Of a DNA stretch of 64,000 nucleotides, positions 25,805-34,592 are shown in pieces. The notes beneath the pieces are model-generated. The model ran no database searches, had not been told where the DNA came from, and was given only the letters and a program-made list of their open reading frames with translations. Each line of letters opens with the position of its first letter. Position 1 is the first letter of the stretch. The stretch is from JACIYW01 sp014359745 (GTDB lineage Bacteria; Pseudomonadota; Alphaproteobacteria; Rhodobacterales; Rhodobacteraceae). The position numbers were made by a program, and so were the translations under genes. The stretch covers positions 62,001 to 126,000 of the forward strand of contig JBNPWE010000009.1 in the NCBI GenBank assembly GCA_050433985.1. The letters are read 5' to 3'.

Positions 25805-27309
25805 CCGGCCTCCTTTGCTGGCCTGACGGGGGCATCTGTGCCGGGCGCCGCCGGTGCGGGGGCCGACTTTTTCGCCGCCCCCTGCCCCCGTGCCGCTTTT
25901 TCGCGCGCTTCGTCCAGGGTTCCGATCATGTAGAACGCATCTTCCTCCCAATCGTCGCATTCGCCCTCGAGGATGGCCCGGCACCCCGCCACGGTATCAG
26001 CGGTGGTGACCGACCGGCCTTCCATGCCGGTATAGGCGGCGGCGACAAAGAAGGGCTGGGTAAGAAAACGTTGCAACTTTCGCGCGCGCGCGACCAGGAT
26101 ACGTTCCTCCGTGCCAAGTTCCTCTACGCCCAGCAGGGCGATGACGTCGCGCAATTCATGGTAATGTTCGATGGCTTCGCGCACCTTTCCGGCGACGCGC
26201 ACATGCTCTTCGCCCACCACCTGCGCATCCAGCAGCACCGAGGTGGTGGTGATCGGGTCGATGGCGGGATAGATCCCTTCGGACGCAAGCTGGCGTGACA
26301 GCACCACCATGCTGTCGATATGGGTGCTGATCGCACCAACCGCGGGGTCGGTGAAATCGTCGGCGGGCACATAGACCGCCTCGATCGCCGTGACCGAAGA
26401 TCGCCCGACCGAGGCGATGCGCTCGTGCAGATCGGCCACTTCGGTTTCCAGCGTCGGCTGATAGCCCACGCGCGACGGCATCCGGCCCAGAAGCCCCGAC
26501 ACCTCGGCCCCCGCCTGAACAAAGCGAAAGACATTGTCCATCAGCAGAAGAACGTTCCTGCCGTCATCGTCGCGGAAATATTCCGATATGGTCAGGGCGG
26601 TCAGCGGCACGCGCCAGCGCGCGCCCGGCGGCTCGTTCATCTGGCCGTAGACCAGAACCGTCTGATCCAGCACCCCGGCCGTGCGCATCTCGTTGAGCAT
26701 CTCATGGCCCTCGCGGCTGCGCTCGCCCACGCCGGCAAAGACCGAAATGCCATCATAACCCGAAACCATGGCGCGGATGAGTTCCATCACCAGCACCGTC
26801 TTGCCGACCCCGGCCCCCCCGAACATCGCGGCCTTGCCGCCCTGTGCCAGCGGGGCCAGCAGATCGAGCACCTTGATTCCGGTGGAAAACACCTTGACCG
26901 CGCCGGTCTGCCCCGACAGCGGCGGTGCGGCGCGGTGGATCGGCCTGCGGGGCGTATCATCGGGCAGGGCCGCACCATCGTCGCCGATTTCGCCCAGAAC
27001 GTTCACCAGCCGCCCCAGCACGGCGGGCCCGACCGGCACCATGACCGGCCCCCCCGTCAACCGCACATCGGCTCCGCGCCAAAGCCCGTGGGTATCCTGA
27101 AGCGCCAGCGCGCGCACGCGGCGGTCGCTTAGCTGTGCCTGCACCTCCAGCACGATGCGCCGGTCGCCATCGTGTATTTCCAGGGCGTCATGGATCTGCG
27201 GCAGGGCGCCGTCGATCTCGATATCCACAACCGGCCCGCGAATGGCAACGACACGCGCGACGCGGTCCGCGATTTCGGGTTCTGCCAAAGGGGCCTGCAT
27301 ACCCGACAT
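25801..27309 (-). CDS. atpD: N-type ATPase beta (catalytic) subunit
   Basis: 502 residues. The P-loop is GGAGVGKTVLVMELI, the catalytic glutamate lies in GVGERSREGHEM, and later family blocks include VYGQMNEPPGAR and YVPADDFTDPA. A C-terminal tail of about 35 residues is rich in Ala, Pro and Lys. First gene of the operon, so its upstream spacer (27310-27689) should hold the promoter. ATG 27309 has GGGAG very close; an in-frame ATG at 27300 is also possible. Confidence 0.95.
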   Translation of the reverse strand: MSGMQAPLAEPEIADRVARVVAIRGPVVDIEIDGALPQIHDALEIHDGDRRIVLEVQAQLSDRRVRALALQDTHGLWRGADVRLTGGPVMVPVGPAVLGRLVNVLGEIGDDGAALPDDTPRRPIHRAAPPLSGQTGAVKVFSTGIKVLDLLAPLAQGGKAAMFGGAGVGKTVLVMELIRAMVSGYDGISVFAGVGERSREGHEMLNEMRTAGVLDQTVLVYGQMNEPPGARWRVPLTALTISEYFRDDDGRNVLLLMDNVFRFVQAGAEVSGLLGRMPSRVGYQPTLETEVADLHERIASVGRSSVTAIEAVYVPADDFTDPAVGAISTHIDSMVVLSRQLASEGIYPAIDPITTTSVLLDAQVVGEEHVRVAGKVREAIEHYHELRDVIALLGVEELGTEERILVARARKLQRFLTQPFFVAAAYTGMEGRSVTTADTVAGCRAILEGECDDWEEDAFYMIGTLDEAREKAARGQGAAKKSAPAPAAPGTDAPVRPAKEAG

Positions 27310-27689
27310 TTCTCCCGTCTGTCGCGACCGTGAAAAGGTGCTGCCTGAGAGGCATCATCGCGGATGGCCGCCGCAAATTCAACCGGCATTACATGCGGCA
27401 GATGTGCGCCGATGTGCTATGCCCGGGGTTGAACACCTTGGAGGCCGCTCTGTGGATGACTCAGATCAAGGCTTTTCCGGGCGGATGTGCTAGCTACAGC
27501 GCGTTCCGACCGACATTGCCTTTCATGGAGGCAGCAATGCAGACCAAGCCAGCGCCCCGCCGCCCACCGGGAACGCAAAAACCGATTCTCCCCTGCCATG
27601 CGACGCGCCGGGGGCTTATGTGATGCAGGCCTGACACATTTCCGTGCAAGGATTGCCGCGTACCGCCTCTCTACAACCCCAGGACCGAC
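27310..27689. other. Divergent promoter region between N-ATPase operon and maoC-pta
   Basis: 380 bases without a convincing gene. A small hairpin (TGCCT 27342-27346, AGGCA 27350-27354) lies in the atpD leader. No obvious regulator palindrome was found; one half-site resembling an FNR box is not paired. Both operons must start here, so shared control is possible but not shown. Confidence 0.5.
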
Positions 27690-29084
27690 ATGCAATATAT
27701 CGAAAACAAGACTTTCGACGAAATCCGCATCGGCGACAGCGCCGATCTTACCCGCACCCTGCGCCCGCAGGATATCGAACTGTTCGCGGTGATGTCGGGC
27801 GATGTTAATCCTGCCCATATCGATGCCGACTATGCCCGCGACGACATGTTTCACCGCATCATCGCGCATGGCATGTGGGGGGGCGCGCTGATCTCTGCGG
27901 TGCTGGGCACCGAATTGCCGGGGCCGGGGTCGATCTTTGTCAGCCAAAGCCTGCGGTTCGACACCCCGGTCGGGGTGGGCGACACCGTAAAGGTGCACAT
28001 CTCGGTCACGGCCAAGGATACCGCCAGTCACCGGGTCACGCTGGACTGCACCTGCACCAATCAGGCCGGACAGGTGGTGATCGACGGCGTGGCCGAGGTC
28101 ATCGCCCCCACCCAGAAGCTGCGTCGCCCGCGCGTCATGCTGCCCGAGGTGCATCTGCACGAGCGCGGCGCGCAATATGACAAGCTGATCAAGGCGACCC
28201 ACGATCTGGCCCCGGTGAAAACGGCGGTTGTGCATCCCTGCGATGCGTTGTCGCTGACCGGTGCGGTCGAGGCGGCGAAACTGGGCCTTGTAACCCCGAT
28301 CCTGATCGGGCCGCGCACCAAGATAGAGGCCACCGCCGCTGACGCCGAACTTGATCTGACCGGGCTGGAAATCATCGATGTGCCGCACAGCCACGCCGCA
28401 GCGGCCCGCGCGGTCGAACTGGTGCGGGCGGGCGGGGCGGCCGCGATCATGAAGGGCAAACTGCATACCGACGAACTGATGTCACCGATCATCGACGCCA
28501 CGGCGGGCCTGCGCACCGAACGACGGATGAGCCATATCTACGTCCTAGACGTGCCGCATTATCCCAAACCGCTGTTCATCACCGATGCCGCGATCAACAT
28601 CGTTCCCGATCTCTGGGCCAAGCGCGACATCGTGCAGAACGCCATCGATCTGGCGCACGCGCTTGGGGTTGCGCAGCCGAAGGTGGCGATCCTGTCGGCG
28701 GTGGAAACCGTGACGCCAAAGATTGCCTCTACGATGGATGCGGCATCGCTGTGCAAGATGGCCGATCGCGGCCAGATCACCGGCGGGCTGATCGACGGGC
28801 CGCTTGCCTTTGACAACGCGATTTCCACGACAGCCGCGCGCGAAAAGGGCATCGTATCGACGGTGGCGGGAGAGGCCGACATTCTTGTCGTGCCGGATCT
28901 TGAGGCGGGAAACATGATCGCCAAGCAGTTGATCTATCTTGCCGGGGCCGAAGCGGCCGGTATCGTGATCGGCGCGCGGGTGCCGGTGATCCTGACCAGC
29001 CGGTCGGATGGCACACTGTCGCGGCTGGCGTCCTGCGCGCTGGCGCAGCTTTTCATCCACCACCACGCGCAGGTCATTCCATGA
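27690..29084 (+). CDS. Fusion of MaoC-like enoyl-CoA hydratase and phosphate acetyl/butyryltransferase
   Basis: 464 residues. Residues 1-145 form a MaoC hot-dog domain with the catalytic Asp-His pair in SGDVNPAHIDADYA and the AHGMWGGALISAVLG helix. From about residue 165 comes a phosphate acyltransferase domain (KTAVVHPCDALSLTGAVEAA, MKGKLHTDELMSP, AIVIGA-type end). The second domain would convert acyl-CoA and phosphate to acyl phosphate, which acetate kinase then uses to make ATP. The fused architecture is known from several proteobacteria; the natural acyl chain is unknown. 4-bp overlap with ackA. Confidence 0.92.
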   Translation: MQYIENKTFDEIRIGDSADLTRTLRPQDIELFAVMSGDVNPAHIDADYARDDMFHRIIAHGMWGGALISAVLGTELPGPGSIFVSQSLRFDTPVGVGDTVKVHISVTAKDTASHRVTLDCTCTNQAGQVVIDGVAEVIAPTQKLRRPRVMLPEVHLHERGAQYDKLIKATHDLAPVKTAVVHPCDALSLTGAVEAAKLGLVTPILIGPRTKIEATAADAELDLTGLEIIDVPHSHAAAARAVELVRAGGAAAIMKGKLHTDELMSPIIDATAGLRTERRMSHIYVLDVPHYPKPLFITDAAINIVPDLWAKRDIVQNAIDLAHALGVAQPKVAILSAVETVTPKIASTMDAASLCKMADRGQITGGLIDGPLAFDNAISTTAAREKGIVSTVAGEADILVVPDLEAGNMIAKQLIYLAGAEAAGIVIGARVPVILTSRSDGTLSRLASCALAQLFIHHHAQVIP

Positions 29085-30268
29085 CCGACGCGATTCTTGT
29101 CCTGAACGCCGGTTCTTCAAGCCTGAAATTTGCGGTGCATTCGGCGCTAAACCCCGAAGCGCCGCCACTGATCCGGGGCAAGATCACCGGCATCGGCACC
29201 GCGCCCGCCTTCGAGGCCCGCGCCGCGCAGGGCAATCCCCTGCCCAAAGGCGGGCTTGCCAGCCCGGATCCGGCGCTGACGCAGGCCGGGGCCACAACCG
29301 CCCTGCTGCACTGGCTGGACGAACATGACGACGGGGTGCGCCTGATTGCGGCGGGGCACCGCGTTGTGCATGGGGGGCGCGACCATGACCGGCCGGTGCG
29401 GGTGACGCCCGCGATCATGGCCGATCTTGCCGCGCTGATCCCGCTGGCGCCCCTTCATCAGCCTCACAACCTTGCCGCGATCCGGGCGGTGGCCAAACAG
29501 TTTCCTGAACTGCCGCAGGTCGCGTGCTTTGACACCAGCTTTCATCGCACCCAGCCCCGGCTTGCACAGATCTATGCCATACCCCGCGCCCTGACGGATG
29601 CGGGCATTCTGCGCTATGGCTTTCACGGGCTTTCCTATGACTATATCGCCGGGGTGCTGCCCGATCATCTGGGCGCGTTTGCCGAGGGCCGCGTGATCGT
29701 CGCACATCTGGGCAACGGGGCCAGCATGTGCGCGATGCGGGAACGGCGCAGCGTTGCCACCAGCATGGGGTTCACCGCCCTTGACGGGTTGATGATGGGC
29801 CGACGCTGCGGCGCGCTTGATCCCGGCGTGGTGCTGCATCTGATCCGTGAAAAGGGGCTGTCCGCGACCGAGGTCGAGGATATGCTTTACAACCGCTCCG
29901 GCCTGCTGGGCGTTTCGGGGCTTAGCAACGACCTGCGCGTGCTGGAGGCAAGCGCGGACCCGGCAGCAACCGAGGCGATCGCGCTTTTCGCCTGGCGCGC
30001 CGCACAGGAACTGGCGGCGCTTGCGGCCACGATTGGCGGGGTTGATGCCATCGTCTTTACCGCGGGCATCGGCGAGAACTCGGCCCACATGCGCGATCTG
30101 ATCTGTGCGCGTCTTGGCTGGATGGGCGTTGCGATCGACGCTGCCGCGAACACCGAAAACCGGGTGCGGATCAGCCCGAGCGGGGCCGATATCGTCGTTC
30201 TGGTTCTCCCCACCAACGAAGAGCTTGTCGTGGCACAGGCAACGCAGGTGCTCGTGACCGGGACATAG
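29081..30268 (+). CDS. ackA: Acetate kinase
   Basis: 395 residues, ASKHA family. It interconverts acetyl phosphate plus ADP with acetate plus ATP. The N-terminal LVLNAGSSSLKFAV, the GHRVVHGG motif, CFDTSFHRT, YGFHGLSYDY, AHLGNGASMCAM and the late FTAGIGENSAHMR motif are all present. ATGA overlap with the phosphotransacetylase fusion makes a two-gene substrate-level phosphorylation unit next to the N-ATPase. Confidence 0.96.
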   Translation: MTDAILVLNAGSSSLKFAVHSALNPEAPPLIRGKITGIGTAPAFEARAAQGNPLPKGGLASPDPALTQAGATTALLHWLDEHDDGVRLIAAGHRVVHGGRDHDRPVRVTPAIMADLAALIPLAPLHQPHNLAAIRAVAKQFPELPQVACFDTSFHRTQPRLAQIYAIPRALTDAGILRYGFHGLSYDYIAGVLPDHLGAFAEGRVIVAHLGNGASMCAMRERRSVATSMGFTALDGLMMGRRCGALDPGVVLHLIREKGLSATEVEDMLYNRSGLLGVSGLSNDLRVLEASADPAATEAIALFAWRAAQELAALAATIGGVDAIVFTAGIGENSAHMRDLICARLGWMGVAIDAAANTENRVRISPSGADIVVLVLPTNEELVVAQATQVLVTGT

Positions 30269-30398
30269 GGCGTTTCGGGCGTCGGTGAACCCCGGTCAAG
30301 CGGTTTTGAAATGCGAAATGGCAAACGCTCCAGGTCAGTCCCTGGTTTGCAAGGCGCGCCTTGTGGGTGTCAGATAACGCCCCTTGGATCCTGGTGAT

Positions 30399-30726
30399 TT
30401 ACAGCACACCCGAAAGCACGTTGATGGTCATCGCCAACACGCCCAGATTGAAAAAAATGCAATCAAGGCGTGTAGGGTCGCCACCCTGCGAACCCGGCGC
30501 GAGGCGATTGCGATATCCGACCGCCATCGTCGCGCGCCGCCCAAGCGCGGGCGCCAACGGCGTCTTGTCCCCGCCACAGCGGCACAATCGAGGCCAGGAA
30601 ACTGAGCGCGTCAAGATCAAACCCCAGAATCACCGCCTCTTCTGATGTCAGCCTGGTCAAGGCCAGCACGGTCCCCGCGACAAAGATGATCAGGAACAGG
30701 GCAAAGCGGGGATGCGGCAGGATCAT
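30399..30726 (-). pseudogene. DUF1345 membrane protein remnant with internal deletion
   Basis: From ATG 30726 the frame reads LPHPRFALFLIIFVAGTVLA, LTSEEAVILGFDLDALSFLA and AWAARDDGG, which fit the N-terminus of DUF1345 proteins. Beyond that the match stops. In a different frame, near 30399-30470, the C-terminal family end IFFNLGVLAMTINVLSGVL is seen. The family is about 200-220 residues, so roughly half the gene is missing and the frame is lost. Function of DUF1345 is unknown. Identification is from memory of the family pattern. 30269-30398 holds nothing recognisable. Confidence 0.5.
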
Positions 30727-30880
30727 GATCGGGCTGCTTTCTGGGGCCTTGTGCACCGGGTCCGAGGCCCCCCGTTGCCCGCCGTGTCGCGCTGCGCGGC
30801 AATCCACAGGCGGAGATATGATCAACATTCCGGGGTGCATTGTCAACGTCAGATCGGTGTTCATTTCAAGGCCTTGGGGA

Positions 30881-31378
30881 TCACATCACATAGTGGCGGA
30901 TCGGCCCACGCGTGCCTTCAATACTGTAAATTCCCGCAAACAGCGGCCGTTGTCGGATGGCCGTCTTCCACCCGCTCGAAACAGCCGCGGGCATCCGACA
31001 AGAGCGCGTCCTGGTTGGCCTTGAGCACCAGACACCAGACGCCGCCCTGCGCATTGATCGCCGCAACCGTACGGTGATAGCAAAGGAGAGCGTCGGCGGT
31101 GACGACCTTGCCCCTCAGCGCAATCAGCCCCGGAACCGCGATGGCTGCGTCCGGTGCCTCGGGATCGATCATCCGGAACAGTGCGGAATAAGATGGCATG
31201 CGAGGGGATGGCATCCCTGAGTATCAGAAAAGCCCTTAAGTTTCAGAAAAAACCCGAAAGAACTCTCTTTTGCACGCCCGAAGGCGGCAATCCTGGCACG
31301 GGGATCAGGCAAATCATCGAAGGCGGACAGGAAAATCTGCATCAGGGGATCTGGCCCCAGAACATCAATCCTCCCCAT
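30881..31378 (-). pseudogene. ISAs1-family transposase remnant
   Basis: The N-terminal frame (from 31378) reads IFLSAFDDLPDPRARI, then AAFGRAKESSFGFFLKLKG, blocks normally about 25 residues apart in ISAs1 transposases. A second frame (30918-31214) continues ALFRMIDPEAPDAA and then jumps to IALRGKVVTADALLC and TVAAINAQGGVWCLVLKANQ, the DDE core, skipping a normal middle region. A third frame near 30881 gives the end. At least one frameshift and two or more internal deletions are therefore visible; it cannot be active. Terminal inverted repeats were not found. Confidence 0.72.
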
Positions 31379-31420
31379 CCGGAATCGATCCCGGCTTCAT
31401 GCGCAAAGTGGATGCTCAGG

Positions 31421-31745
31421 CTACCCCTCTTCGCACGCCTTCAGCATCTCGCGTGGGCCAGGTATCCGTTCCAGCGTCCGTTCAATCCTCTCCCGCCACT
31501 TGGGGCTGCGCGACATTGCGTCTTGATAGGCGACCCAGATGTCAGAGGGGCGATCCTCGGACATGGTTTCGATAATGAACGCGGCCTGCTGGCGGTCTTT
31601 TTCCGGCCTTGAAGGACGCGGGCCCGTCGCGGCGGCGGCCTGCAACGATCAGCTTGTGGATCGCAAGGCTCGCGTCGTGGGCCGTGATGCGCGCGATCAG
31701 CAGCCGGACGACTAGGTCAAGCTGGCAATCGAACAGGGTCGGCAT
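31421..31745 (-). pseudogene. Frameshifted fragment of a GSU2403-type nucleotidyltransferase-fold protein
   Basis: One frame from 31745 reads SLAIHKLIVAGRRRDGPASF and an adjacent frame continues KDRQQAAFIIETMSEDRPSD and SPKWRERIERTL. Together these resemble the C-terminal third of GSU2403-like nucleotidyltransferase-fold proteins (pattern AIHKLIVA...K-x-R-K-D-x-x-Q-A). The N-terminal catalytic part is absent and the frame shifts around 31600-31640. Recognised from memory only. Confidence 0.4.
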
Positions 31746-31767
31746 CCGGGGATTCTCTGGATGAATT

Positions 31768-31817
31768 ATGATTCACTAGTCATTTTAGTTGACGCCCCTC
31801 TCCGCCTTTGGCATGAT
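31768..31817 (+). promoter_or_regulatory. Putative promoter and operator (box A) of the catabolic island
   Basis: A 16-bp near-palindrome ATGATTCACTAGTCAT (31768-31783) lies just upstream of TTGACG (31789-31794) and, 17 bases on, CATGAT (31812-31817), a plausible sigma-70-type promoter. The next gene starts at 31843 behind GGAAGGAG. The same palindrome type is found at 40129 and 43100, which suggests common control by the TetR or IclR protein encoded in the island. Confidence 0.55.
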
Positions 31818-31842
31818 CCCAACCAGCGGAAGGAGACTCCCC

Positions 31843-32802
31843 ATGAAACTCGATGAACTGGCGAGGCTTTATCGCCAGATGCTGGTGATCCGCCGCGCGG
31901 AGGAGCGGCTTCAGAAGCTGTTCGCGGATGGTCTTGTGCCAGGGTTCCTGCATCTGTCCATCGGGCAGGAAGCTGTGCCGGTCGGCGTATCCCGATCCCT
32001 GACGGATCGCGATACCGTGTCTTCGAACCACCGGGGGCACGGGCATACGCTGGCAAAGGGCGTGGATCTGAACGGGTTCTTTGCGGAAATCCTGGGCAAG
32101 GCGACGGGCCTGTGCAAGGGGCGCGGCGGCTCCATGCATGTGGCGGATCTGGGCAAGGGGATGCTGGGTGCCAACGGCATCGTGGGGGCCGGCCTGCCGA
32201 TCACGACCGGCAGCGCGCTGGCCCACAAGATGCAGGGTCAGGGGCATGTCGCGGTGGTCTATTTCGGCGATGGCGCGCTGGCGGAAGGCGTGCTGCATGA
32301 ATGCCTGAACATCGCTGCGCTGTGGAACCTGCCCATTCTCTTCGTCTGCGAAAACAACGGCTGGTCCGAATTCAGCCCGACCGCACGGCAACTTGCGACA
32401 AGTCTCGACAAGCTGGCCAATGCCTTTGGCATCAGATACGTCGCCGTTGACGGCAATGTGGTCGCCGATGTGGCGACCGCATCGGCGCGGCTGGTCAAGG
32501 CCATGCGAAAGACCCCCGCGCCGGCGGTTCTGGAATGCAGCACCACGCGGGTGCGGGGCCATTTCGAAGGCGACCGGCAGGATTACCGTGACAGCGACGA
32601 AATCGCCGCCCTGTCCGAACGCGATCCGATACGCCTGTGCGCGGCGGCCATGGCGCAGGCGGGCAGCACCCCGGAAATGCTGGCCGAGATCGCCGATGCC
32701 GTCGCAACCGAGATCGAGGCCGCCGCACAGGCCGCGCTCGAGGCCCCCCTGCCGCGCAGCGAGGATATCCTCGCCGACGTCTACACCTCAGTGAAAGTCT
32801 GA
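31843..32802 (+). CDS. TPP-dependent dehydrogenase E1 alpha subunit (acetoin/2-oxoacid type)
   Basis: 319 residues. E1 alpha of the pyruvate/acetoin dehydrogenase family: the TPP-binding motif GDGALAEGVLHECLNIAALWN leads to CENN, and the GRGGSMHVADLGKGMLGANG block is typical. With E1 beta it decarboxylates a 2-oxo acid or cleaves acetoin and passes the acyl group to E2. ATG 31843 was chosen for its AGGAG site; an in-frame ATG at 31789 lies in the promoter. Closest in feel to acetoin dehydrogenase alpha subunits, but no substrate can be assigned. Confidence 0.88.
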   Translation: MKLDELARLYRQMLVIRRAEERLQKLFADGLVPGFLHLSIGQEAVPVGVSRSLTDRDTVSSNHRGHGHTLAKGVDLNGFFAEILGKATGLCKGRGGSMHVADLGKGMLGANGIVGAGLPITTGSALAHKMQGQGHVAVVYFGDGALAEGVLHECLNIAALWNLPILFVCENNGWSEFSPTARQLATSLDKLANAFGIRYVAVDGNVVADVATASARLVKAMRKTPAPAVLECSTTRVRGHFEGDRQDYRDSDEIAALSERDPIRLCAAAMAQAGSTPEMLAEIADAVATEIEAAAQAALEAPLPRSEDILADVYTSVKV

Positions 32803-32805
32803 CCG

Positions 32806-33789
32806 ATGGCCGAGACACGTTTCATCAACGCCGTCAACCAGGCCCTTGCGGATGCAATGGAGGCTGACGCAACGGTTTTCCTGATCGGCGAGGATATCGG
32901 CGCGGCGGGCGGGTCTTTCAAGGCCACCCGCAATCTGCTGGAAAGGTTTGGCCCCGGCCGTGTCTATGACTCGCCCATCTCCGAGGCGGCGATCACCGGC
33001 ATGGCCGTGGGCGCGGCGCTGACCGGAATGCGGCCCGTGGTGGAAATCATGTTCATGGATTTTACCACCCTTTCGATGGACATGCTGGTAAATCAGGCGG
33101 CCAAGGCGCGGTCGATGTTCGGCGGTCAGGGATCGGTTCCGATGGTTCTGCGCACGCCGCATGGCGGCGGTCTGAATGCCGGGCCGCAGCATTCACAATG
33201 CCTCGAGGCCTGGTTTGCCCATGTGCCGGGGCTCAAAGTGGTCTGCCCCTCCAATCCCGCCGATGCCTATGGCTTGCTGCGGGCGGCCATCGACGATCCC
33301 GACCCGGTGATCGTGGTCGAGAACAAGGCGCTTTACGCGATGAAGGGCGACCTGCCCGAGGCGCCGGAGGATCGCGAGCGGATCGAGATCGGCAAGGGCC
33401 GGATCGTCCGGCCGGGGCAGGACGCCACCGTGGTGGCCTATGGCGCCACCGTGGCCATGGCGGAAACTGCGGCCGCGGCCCTGGCCGAAGAGGGGATCGA
33501 GATCGAAGTGATCGACCTGCGGTCGGTGCAGCCATGGGATGAAACCCTGGTGCTGGAGAGCCTCTCGCGCACCCACAACCTCGTGATCGCGCACGAGGCG
33601 GTGGAAGCCTTCGGTGTGGGTGCCGAAATCGCCGCCCGCATGGCCGACATCGGCTTTGATGAGCTGGACGGACCGATCCTTCGTGTCGGCGCGCCCTTTG
33701 CCCCGTCGCCTTTCGGCAAGACGCTGGAAGACGCCTATCGCCCCGACGCTGAACGGATCGTCGCGGCCCTCCGCCGGACGCTGGCCTGA
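32806..33789 (+). CDS. TPP-dependent dehydrogenase E1 beta subunit
   Basis: 327 residues, transketolase-like pyrimidine-binding and C-terminal domains. Signatures are FLIGEDIGAAGGSFKAT, VYDSPISEAAITGMAVGAAL, the MVLRTPHGGGLNAGPQHSQ block and VIDLRSVQPWDETLVLESL near the C-terminus. Forms the E1 heterotetramer with the preceding gene, 3 bases upstream. Confidence 0.92.
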   Translation: MAETRFINAVNQALADAMEADATVFLIGEDIGAAGGSFKATRNLLERFGPGRVYDSPISEAAITGMAVGAALTGMRPVVEIMFMDFTTLSMDMLVNQAAKARSMFGGQGSVPMVLRTPHGGGLNAGPQHSQCLEAWFAHVPGLKVVCPSNPADAYGLLRAAIDDPDPVIVVENKALYAMKGDLPEAPEDRERIEIGKGRIVRPGQDATVVAYGATVAMAETAAAALAEEGIEIEVIDLRSVQPWDETLVLESLSRTHNLVIAHEAVEAFGVGAEIAARMADIGFDELDGPILRVGAPFAPSPFGKTLEDAYRPDAERIVAALRRTLA

Positions 33790-33807
33790 ATTCAAGAGGA
33801 GCTTCAA

Positions 33808-34590
33808 ATGAGCACCAACCCCATCCTACTCGACGTGGAGAATGCGATTGCCACGATCACCATCAACCGCCCTGAGGCGCTGAATGCGCTGGACGTGCCG
33901 ACGATCCGCGCCATGCACGGCATCCTCGACAAGGTGGAAACCGACCCCGAGGTGCGGGTTCTCGTTTTCACCGGCGCGGGCCGCGCCTTTATCGCCGGGG
34001 GGGATATTTCCGATCTGAACTCGCGGCAGGGGCTGGCCCATTACCAGGAATTCGCCGAGGAAATCCACAATCTGTTCCGCCGGATCGAAACCTTCGACAA
34101 GCCCACTATCGGGGCTGTGAACGGTTTCGCCCTCGGGGGCGGAACGGAACTGCTGCTGGCGCTGGACATCCGCATCCTGTCGGACAAGGCAAAGCTGGGC
34201 CTGCCGGAAATCACGCTGGGCCTGTTTCCAGGCGCAGGCGGAACGCAGCGGATCATCCGGCAATTGCCGCTCTGCCGCGCCAAGGAAATCATGTTTACCG
34301 GCGATATGCTGACCCCGGAAGAGGCGGTCGCTGTCGGTCTGGCGAACCGCGTTGTGCCGCATGATTCGCTGATGGACAGCGCCCGCGAAACCGCCGCCAA
34401 GATCGCCCATAAATCGCCACTTGTCCTGAAGCTTCTGAAACGCACCCTTGTGGATGGCGGCGACATGCCGCTCTCGGCCGCGTTGCGCCACGAACAGGCG
34501 ATGATCGGTCTGGTGCTGGACAGCGCCGATGCGCATGAGGGATGCAGCGCCTTTCTGGAGAAGCGCGAAGCGACCTTCAAGGGACGCTAG
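33808..34590 (+). CDS. Enoyl-CoA hydratase/isomerase family protein
   Basis: 260 residues, crotonase fold. The oxyanion-hole strands are GRAFIAGGDISDL and NGFALGGGTELLLALD. Both hydratase glutamates are kept, one in GGGTELLL and one in LPEITLGLFPGAGGTQR, so it should hydrate a trans-2-enoyl-CoA. It sits between E1 beta and E2, with AGAGGAG-like AAGAGGAGC before the ATG. The placement inside a dehydrogenase complex operon is unusual. Confidence 0.9.
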   Translation: MSTNPILLDVENAIATITINRPEALNALDVPTIRAMHGILDKVETDPEVRVLVFTGAGRAFIAGGDISDLNSRQGLAHYQEFAEEIHNLFRRIETFDKPTIGAVNGFALGGGTELLLALDIRILSDKAKLGLPEITLGLFPGAGGTQRIIRQLPLCRAKEIMFTGDMLTPEEAVAVGLANRVVPHDSLMDSARETAAKIAHKSPLVLKLLKRTLVDGGDMPLSAALRHEQAMIGLVLDSADAHEGCSAFLEKREATFKGR

Positions 34591-34592
34591 GC

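Noticed and set aside
20806..27309. Housekeeping F-type ATP synthase operon
   Set aside because: Order, presence of atpQ and atpR, absence of a delta gene and the double-carboxylate c subunit identify an N-ATPase.
27440..27470. FNR-type site upstream of atpD/maoC-pta
   Set aside because: Only one half-site (TTGATC on the minus strand) without a matching partner.
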